Below, piece by piece: positions 6,094 through 10,667 of a DNA stretch of 10,667 nt. A program made the translations under genes and the position numbers. The notes under the pieces were generated by a model. It saw only the letters and a list, made by a program, of their open reading frames with translations, was not told the DNA's origin and did not search any database. How positions within the stretch are numbered: position 1 is the stretch's first letter; every line of letters begins with the position of its first letter. The DNA is from Candidatus Peribacteraceae bacterium (GTDB lineage Bacteria; Patescibacteriota; Gracilibacteria; Peribacterales; Peribacteraceae), in the NCBI GenBank assembly GCA_022843885.1, contig JALHMU010000027.1:1-10667 (forward strand). The letters run 5' to 3'.

Positions 6094-6109
6094 AGGACGA
6101 AAATCCTAT
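6092..6109. repeat. Perfect 6-base inverted repeat over a promoter and start codon
   Basis: ATAGGA (6092-6097) and TCCTAT (6104-6109) are perfect inverted copies separated by CGAAAA. The dyad covers the predicted -10 (TAGGAT, 6103-6108 on the minus strand) and the first two bases of ATG 6093. It may be an operator, or chance. Confidence 0.35.
6103..6108 (-). promoter_or_regulatory. Possible -10 box of the 122-residue gene
   Basis: TAGGAT on the minus strand ends 9 bases before ATG 6093, predicting +1 at 6096 and a 3-base leader. A TG lies two rather than one base upstream of the hexamer, so it is not a standard extended -10. Confidence 0.35.
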
Positions 6110-6133
6110 CCATGCTTCTGTTGTCCTGCAAGG

Positions 6134-8737
6134 CTAATTCAATCCAATACGTCCCTCAATCTCCTGATCCACAAACACCTTCTTACGACCGTATTTCATA
6201 CGGCTGTATTCACGGATGAGCGCCCCCATCTTTTCATTTCGATCGGATTCGTCGTAGATCGTCGACATGCTGAACGGACGGCTGGTGGTGTTGTCGATGC
6301 TGAGCTTGGTGTAGCAGTGGAAGTTCGGGATACCGATGACGTCCTGTTCTGAAAGGACCGGAGCATATTCCTTCGCGAGATACTCGGCATCTTCTGCACC
6401 GACCTTAAAACTGAGAATCGTTCCGACGTTACCGAACACGGCATCGCGCATCTTGGTTCCGGCATCTTCATAGGCACCCGTCTTTCCGACAAGTTGTCCG
6501 ATGTATTGGTGCGCCATGATCAGAGCGAGTTCATACTTACGAGCTTCAGAGAGAATCGTCGCGAACGCATCCGTGATGAAGTTCTGGAATTCATCGACAT
6601 AGAGGTAGAAACGCTTGCGATCGGCAGCTGGAATATCGGCTCTACTTAGGGCTCCCATGCTGATTTTGTTGACGAAGATCAGACCGAGCAATTGAGCATT
6701 AATGTCGCCGATGCGTCCTTTGCTCAGGTTTACAAGCAGCACTTTTCTTTCATCCATGATCTGACGAATGTCGAATGCACTCTTGGTCTGCCCAATAATG
6801 TTGCGCATCGTAGTGTTCGTGATGAACGGACCGAACTTCGCGGAGAAGTATGGGATCATTTCCTCTTTTTCACGTGCACCGGTCTTCGCGATTTCATTTT
6901 CCCAGAAACTGCGCACAACGGCGTTGCGACATTTCGCAACTTTGTACTTCTGGAATTCTTCGTCGACGAAGAGACGTGGCACATCGATCAAGGTTGCACC
7001 TTCTTCTTCATCATCCATCAGCGTCAAACAGCCGTTGCGGAAGTAATGCTGAATACGCGGTCCGAAGATTTCATTTCCGAACAGCTTGATGAAGATTTCC
7101 ATCGCATCGAGAGATGCGCGGTCTTTCTCTTCATCTGTCTTTGCTTCCAGAAGGTTCAATCCCATCGGGCGCTCCGTGTCAGCCGGATCGAAGATGATGA
7201 CATCTTTGGCACGTTCCTTTGGTACGTGTGCGAGCGCATCGGCGATCAAGTCTCCGTGCGGATCGACGATACACACTCCTTCACCGTTCTGAATGTCCTG
7301 TCGAGACTGCCAGCTCAAGAGTGCAGATTTACCAGAACCAGATTTACCAATGATGTACTGGTGACGTGAACGATCTTTTGGCAAGAAACGAATCTTTGTT
7401 TCCACAGCCCGATGACGATTGATACCGATCACAATCCCCTCCTTCGGGGCATTCGGTGGTGGTGGCAATACCTTATAACTGATCCAATCGATGATTGGAA
7501 TCGTGTTGTATCGACTGTCTGGGAAATGGAACAACGATGCCAATTCCTTTTCGACGAGCAGATTTTTCTTGTGCAAGAATCCATTCACACGATGCTTCCA
7601 GAGCCAATGCATGATTGGTGCGTTGAACGCGAGTGGCAAGAAGTCGAACCACATACGACGGTTCTTGAAGTGGTTCCCGTGGAGATCTTTGTAGACGTTG
7701 AATGCAACCTGCATATTGTTCGTAATGTCGATGGCGCGCTCCCATGTTTTGGCAGCTGCCATGATGCGAACAGTTGTATGGAATCCACTCATACCAGCTT
7801 TCTCACCCATGCGCTTGTAGAGCTCTTCTTCGGACTGAATCATACGGACGAACGAGTCGCCGCCAGATGCACCTGGAGCATTGGTTGTGTTGTCGCTCAT
7901 GAAGCCTCCGCCAAAGATGTAACCGAGCCACTTCAGCCCTGGAATACGATCAAAAATCGTCTCCTTCTTACCCTTAAATTTTTGGGATGCGACTGAGCGT
8001 ACCTTCTTACTCCAGCGTTCTGTGAATACCGGATTAATCAGGACTTGGACAGTTGCCGTTTCAGATGGGTCGAGCTTGGAGAGCACGTTGGCAATATCGT
8101 TCAACGGATCATCCTGCATCTGTTCGTAATAGCGAATCGGATATGTGTACGGCTTCTTCGTGATCATGTTGTACCCAACAAGCTTGTATCCCGGTTGCCA
8201 AATATCCGGTGCCTGCTTGAGTGTCACTTCTGCATTTGGGTAGTACGACGTGATCTGCTTTTCGACAATCGACGTTAGATCCTTCGGACACAATACATAG
8301 AATGTGATTTGTCCGTTTTCGAGGAACAACTCAAAGCTGATGTTCTTATAGCGGAAGATCCAGAAGTGCATGATGTCTCCGAAGGTCAGATCACGGACTT
8401 CATAGAGTGCGCGGAAAAGCTGCTCCATGATCGCGATCTTTTCTTTGAAATCCTTTTCTGTGCGCTTCTCGCCGTCCATCTTACTGTCACTACGTGGCAA
8501 GATGACCTTCATAGAGACCAAATTCTTGGATGTCCAAATTGCAAAGGTAAAACGGAAAGAAGTGATGGAAAGCTTCAGAAGGAAATACGCCGTCAGGATA
8601 AAGACAATCGTTTCCACAGGACTCGTCTTCAGGTTCTGCCAAAACCATGGCCAAATTCCAAGTTTCAACGTGGCATCGCCCAGTTGGATGAGAACCAGGA
8701 GGATGGGCCAGAAGAGGAGACGGAGAACCGTGACCAT
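6134..8737 (-). CDS. Membrane-anchored VirD4/VirB4-like (HerA-FtsK superfamily) translocase ATPase
   Basis: An 867-residue P-loop motor of the kind annotated as type IV secretion DNA-binding or TraG/TraD-like protein; known relatives move DNA or protein across membranes. Two membrane segments lie at about 5-19 and 43-60. An N-terminal domain follows (about 90-260; ISFELFLENGQITFYVLCPK at 133-152). A Gly/Ser/Asn-rich linker spans 275-294. The ATPase domain covers about 430-830: Walker A GKSGSGKS (464-471), VDPHGDLIADAL (491-502), a Walker B at YLYVDEF (711-717, Asp715-Glu716), and an ILSEARKYELALIMAHQY segment (728-745) typical of VirD4/TraD proteins. The motor motifs are intact. ATG 8737 follows the stop of the receiver gene by one base without a Shine-Dalgarno, implying translational coupling. 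Whether it acts as coupling protein, VirB4-like energiser or pilus-related motor cannot be told, as no other secretion gene is in view. It ends in TAG. Confidence 0.92.
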   Translation of the reverse strand: MVTVLRLLFWPILLVLIQLGDATLKLGIWPWFWQNLKTSPVETIVFILTAYFLLKLSITSFRFTFAIWTSKNLVSMKVILPRSDSKMDGEKRTEKDFKEKIAIMEQLFRALYEVRDLTFGDIMHFWIFRYKNISFELFLENGQITFYVLCPKDLTSIVEKQITSYYPNAEVTLKQAPDIWQPGYKLVGYNMITKKPYTYPIRYYEQMQDDPLNDIANVLSKLDPSETATVQVLINPVFTERWSKKVRSVASQKFKGKKETIFDRIPGLKWLGYIFGGGFMSDNTTNAPGASGGDSFVRMIQSEEELYKRMGEKAGMSGFHTTVRIMAAAKTWERAIDITNNMQVAFNVYKDLHGNHFKNRRMWFDFLPLAFNAPIMHWLWKHRVNGFLHKKNLLVEKELASLFHFPDSRYNTIPIIDWISYKVLPPPPNAPKEGIVIGINRHRAVETKIRFLPKDRSRHQYIIGKSGSGKSALLSWQSRQDIQNGEGVCIVDPHGDLIADALAHVPKERAKDVIIFDPADTERPMGLNLLEAKTDEEKDRASLDAMEIFIKLFGNEIFGPRIQHYFRNGCLTLMDDEEEGATLIDVPRLFVDEEFQKYKVAKCRNAVVRSFWENEIAKTGAREKEEMIPYFSAKFGPFITNTTMRNIIGQTKSAFDIRQIMDERKVLLVNLSKGRIGDINAQLLGLIFVNKISMGALSRADIPAADRKRFYLYVDEFQNFITDAFATILSEARKYELALIMAHQYIGQLVGKTGAYEDAGTKMRDAVFGNVGTILSFKVGAEDAEYLAKEYAPVLSEQDVIGIPNFHCYTKLSIDNTTSRPFSMSTIYDESDRNEKMGALIREYSRMKYGRKKVFVDQEIEGRIGLN

Positions 8738-8738
8738 A

Positions 8739-9560
8739 TTATGTTTTTTTGGATTTCTTCATTGCGCCTTCGACGCGTGCGACGATTTCATCGAAGCTGA
8801 GTTCGCTCTTCACCGCGAAGTCCACGGCACCGAGTTCGAGGGCTTTCTTTTGATCGCTTTCTTGGCTCAAGTTCGTAAGCACGATGGTCGGAATGACGCC
8901 GGCCATACCTTTCTCTTTGAGACGTTCCAAAACCGTAAACCCGTCGACTTCCGGCATAAGAAGATCGAGCAGCATGACATTCCAGTTCTTATCACGTGAG
9001 AGCAGATCCAAGGCTTCCTTTCCGCCTGTTGCGGAAGAAACATCATATCCACGCTCTTTGAGATTTTGTTTATAGATTTCCAGCAAGAATGGATCGTCCT
9101 CGACGACCAATACTCGCGGTGTACCTGATGCCTTCGCATCGCCTGCCGCAGCAGCTGGGGCTGACTGTTGATTCGGTGCATCAGTTCTGATCTTCAGGAG
9201 AACACGAATGCGCTCCAAAATAGTATCGAAGCTCAGGTTGCTCTTCGTGAAGAAAGCCTTCACGCCGAGTTCCATGGACTTCTTCACATATTCATCTTCG
9301 CTGTAGTTCGTCAGTACGATCACGGGCAAGGTCTTGATGCGACCGTCTGCATTGAGCTTCTCAAGGACTTCCGTACCGGAGACTTCCGGCATGTTGAGAT
9401 CCAAGAGCAACAAGTCGATCTTCGTTGCATCCAACTTCGCGAGTAATTCCTTTCCGTTCAGCGCAATTTCCACGGTGTATCCCGCAGCTTCAAGGCTGTG
9501 TCGATAGATCTGATGCAAGAACAGATCGTCTTCGGCGATGAGGATGACGGGTTTAGCCAT
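8739..9560 (-). CDS. Response regulator with two receiver domains and no output domain
   Basis: A 273-residue protein made of two CheY-like receiver domains. REC1 (about 4-124): acidic cluster EDD (10-12), phospho-acceptor Asp54 in LLLLDLNMPE, Thr84, Lys106. REC2 (about 148-268): EDD (154-156), Asp199 in LLDLLMPE, Thr229, Lys251. Both are therefore expected to be phosphorylatable. An Ala/Ser/Gly-rich linker (about 127-147) joins them. No DNA-binding or enzymatic domain follows, so output is presumably through protein contact. The two halves resemble each other closely (shared IVLTN, and K-S-x-LSFD at 106-112 and 251-257), as after an internal duplication. ATG 9560 (MAKPVILIAEDD) gives the natural N terminus and overlaps the kinase stop by 8 bases, a classic coupled arrangement. 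There is no Shine-Dalgarno. The ATPase gene begins one base after its TAA. Confidence 0.94.
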   Translation of the reverse strand: MAKPVILIAEDDLFLHQIYRHSLEAAGYTVEIALNGKELLAKLDATKIDLLLLDLNMPEVSGTEVLEKLNADGRIKTLPVIVLTNYSEDEYVKKSMELGVKAFFTKSNLSFDTILERIRVLLKIRTDAPNQQSAPAAAAGDAKASGTPRVLVVEDDPFLLEIYKQNLKERGYDVSSATGGKEALDLLSRDKNWNVMLLDLLMPEVDGFTVLERLKEKGMAGVIPTIVLTNLSQESDQKKALELGAVDFAVKSELSFDEIVARVEGAMKKSKKT

Positions 9561-10667
9561 TGGAATATTGAAGTGGGAAGGAAATAGTAAAACGCGATCC
9601 GACGTTCTCTTTCGATTCAAGTGCAACGTTTCCACCGAGCATCTCAACAAACGACTTCACCATGTAGAGACCGATACCCGTACCTTCTGGTGTAAAGCTT
9701 AGCGCATTCTTGGCACGGAAGAATTTTTTGAACATGCTTTTGAGTTGCTCTTCCGGGATTCCGATGCCGTTATCGGAAACGACCATCTGCAATTCTTTTT
9801 CCGTTGCGTTGATCTCAAGTGACACTTTGCCGTTCGGCTTGGTGTACTTGAGTGCATTGCTGACAAGGTTTGAAAGAATTTCGGTCAGAATGATTTCATC
9901 GGTCATGACCGGCTTCGTTACCGAGCACATTGCGGTGATGGCAATCTGACGACGCTGCGCTTCGATCTGGAATGATGTTTCCAATTTCTTGCAGAGTGCA
10001 TTGAGGTCGACCGGTGCCATTGTCGCTTTGACTTTCTGCGCATCAAGGCGCGAGAGTGCCAAGAGAGATGACACAAGATCCGACATACTGAGCGTGCGAG
10101 AATAGGCTTGTTCTAGGGCTGCCTGCTGTTTCATGTCGAGCGTCATTTGCTTCTGTTGCTCTGCTTTGATGAGCATTTCAAGCAACCAACGGATGGCTGT
10201 AAGCGGAGTACGCAATTGATGCGATGCAATCGATACGAACTCTTCACGAAGGTGATCGAGTTCTTTGATTTCCGAGACATCTTTGAGCACCATCACAGCA
10301 CCGCGCTTTCCGCTCTCTTCGAACGGTGCGATGCTCATCGTCACAGGAATGACAACGTTCTTTTTTGTGCCGGTCATCACGATCGGCTTCAAGAAACTAC
10401 GAGCCTTTCCCGTACTCGCGACATCCTGCACCATTTGGATAGGATCGATTTTATTTTCCTGATCGGAGAAACTCACGACGCGATCGAGAGGACGGCTAAT
10501 GGCACCCAGACGTGACCAACCTGTCGCGTTCTCAGCAGCTGCATTGAACAGCACGATGTTTCCGGATTGATCCACAGCGATAATGCTATCGATAATACTG
10601 TCGATGAGTGTCTCATCGCGCTTGGCGAATGCGTAGACTTCCTCCAATGAATTCAACACTTTGCGAC
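9553..10667 (-). CDS. PAS-domain sensor histidine kinase (5' end beyond the window)
   Basis: Two-component sensor kinase, 371 codons visible. The frame stays open to the right edge, so the GTG at 10659 need not be the start; an N-terminal sensory or membrane region probably lies outside. Residues are counted from that GTG. A PAS domain covers about 16-130 (SIIAVDQSGNIVLFNAAAENATGW, ending MVLKDVSEIKE). HisKA follows at about 136-205 with the phospho-acceptor His147 in SHQLRTPL. HATPase_c covers about 252-364 with N-box Asn264 and Asn268 (SNLVSNALKYT), G1 DNGIG (296-300), FFRAKNA and G2 GTGIGLYMVK (326-335). All catalytic boxes are intact. No membrane segment is seen in the visible part. The stop TAA overlaps the start of the double-receiver gene by 8 bases, so the two are almost certainly cognate partners. 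Confidence 0.95.
   Translation of the reverse strand, partial: RKVLNSLEEVYAFAKRDETLIDSIIDSIIAVDQSGNIVLFNAAAENATGWSRLGAISRPLDRVVSFSDQENKIDPIQMVQDVASTGKARSFLKPIVMTGTKKNVVIPVTMSIAPFEESGKRGAVMVLKDVSEIKELDHLREEFVSIASHQLRTPLTAIRWLLEMLIKAEQQKQMTLDMKQQAALEQAYSRTLSMSDLVSSLLALSRLDAQKVKATMAPVDLNALCKKLETSFQIEAQRRQIAITAMCSVTKPVMTDEIILTEILSNLVSNALKYTKPNGKVSLEINATEKELQMVVSDNGIGIPEEQLKSMFKKFFRAKNALSFTPEGTGIGLYMVKSFVEMLGGNVALESKENVGSRFTISFPLQYSNG

Noticed and set aside
6692..7996. Plus-strand open frames of 225 and 194 codons opposite the ATPase gene
   Set aside because: Both lie wholly antisense to an ATPase with intact Walker motifs and have no recognisable motifs of their own.
9561..9650. Thirty-residue upstream extension of the double-receiver protein
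   Set aside because: It overlaps the kinase HATPase region out of frame and adds nothing receiver-like; MAKPVILIAEDD from ATG 9560 is the natural start.
1..10667. UGA read as glycine, as in Gracilibacteria
   Set aside because: No in-frame TGA occurs in any identified gene, and glycine positions in conserved motifs use ordinary GGN codons.
1..10667. Mobile element, CRISPR array, tRNA or rRNA genes
   Set aside because: No spaced direct-repeat array, terminal inverted repeats, transposase or integrase, and no cloverleaf or rRNA-like stretch was seen on either strand.

Overview
The window reads as chromosomal DNA from a bacterium, most likely a member of the Patescibacteria (Candidate Phyla Radiation). 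That placement is an inference from gene content and style: a divergent LeuRS, a coupled histidine kinase / double-receiver / VirD4-like ATPase gene set, tightly packed genes, near absence of Shine-Dalgarno sequences and no TGA stop codons. No rRNA, tRNA, CRISPR array, insertion sequence or phage gene is visible, and no stretch above 100 bases lacks a gene.

Layout from left to right. The N-terminal third of leuS lies on the minus strand (1-700) and runs off the left edge. A 56-base divergent promoter region separates it from a plus-strand pair: an unrecognised 287-residue protein (757-1620) and the ribosome-assembly GTPase Der (1639-2991). Der converges on a minus-strand run, and the two genes at the junction share a TTAA in which both stop codons lie. 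Read in its transcription direction (right to left), the minus-strand run is: a PAS histidine kinase (starting beyond the right edge), a two-receiver response regulator, a membrane-anchored VirD4/VirB4-like DNA-translocase ATPase, an unrecognised 122-residue protein, a YbaB/EbfC nucleoid protein, the endolytic murein transglycosylase MltG, a secreted four-cysteine protein, and a LOG-family Rossmann protein.

How the genes fit together. The kinase, receiver protein and ATPase are joined by an 8-base overlap and a 1-base gap, so they look like one translationally coupled unit in which a phosphorelay acts on, or with, a DNA- or protein-transfer motor. MltG and the secreted cysteine protein act at the cell envelope. 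LeuRS and Der are core translation and ribosome-assembly genes.

The most notable signal is in the gene starts. Every gene that begins after a gap has a TANNNT -10-like hexamer ending 6-11 bases before its start codon, with predicted leaders of 0-5 bases, and almost none has a usable Shine-Dalgarno sequence. Only the two tightly coupled genes lack the hexamer. This points to leaderless transcription as the default mode of expression.
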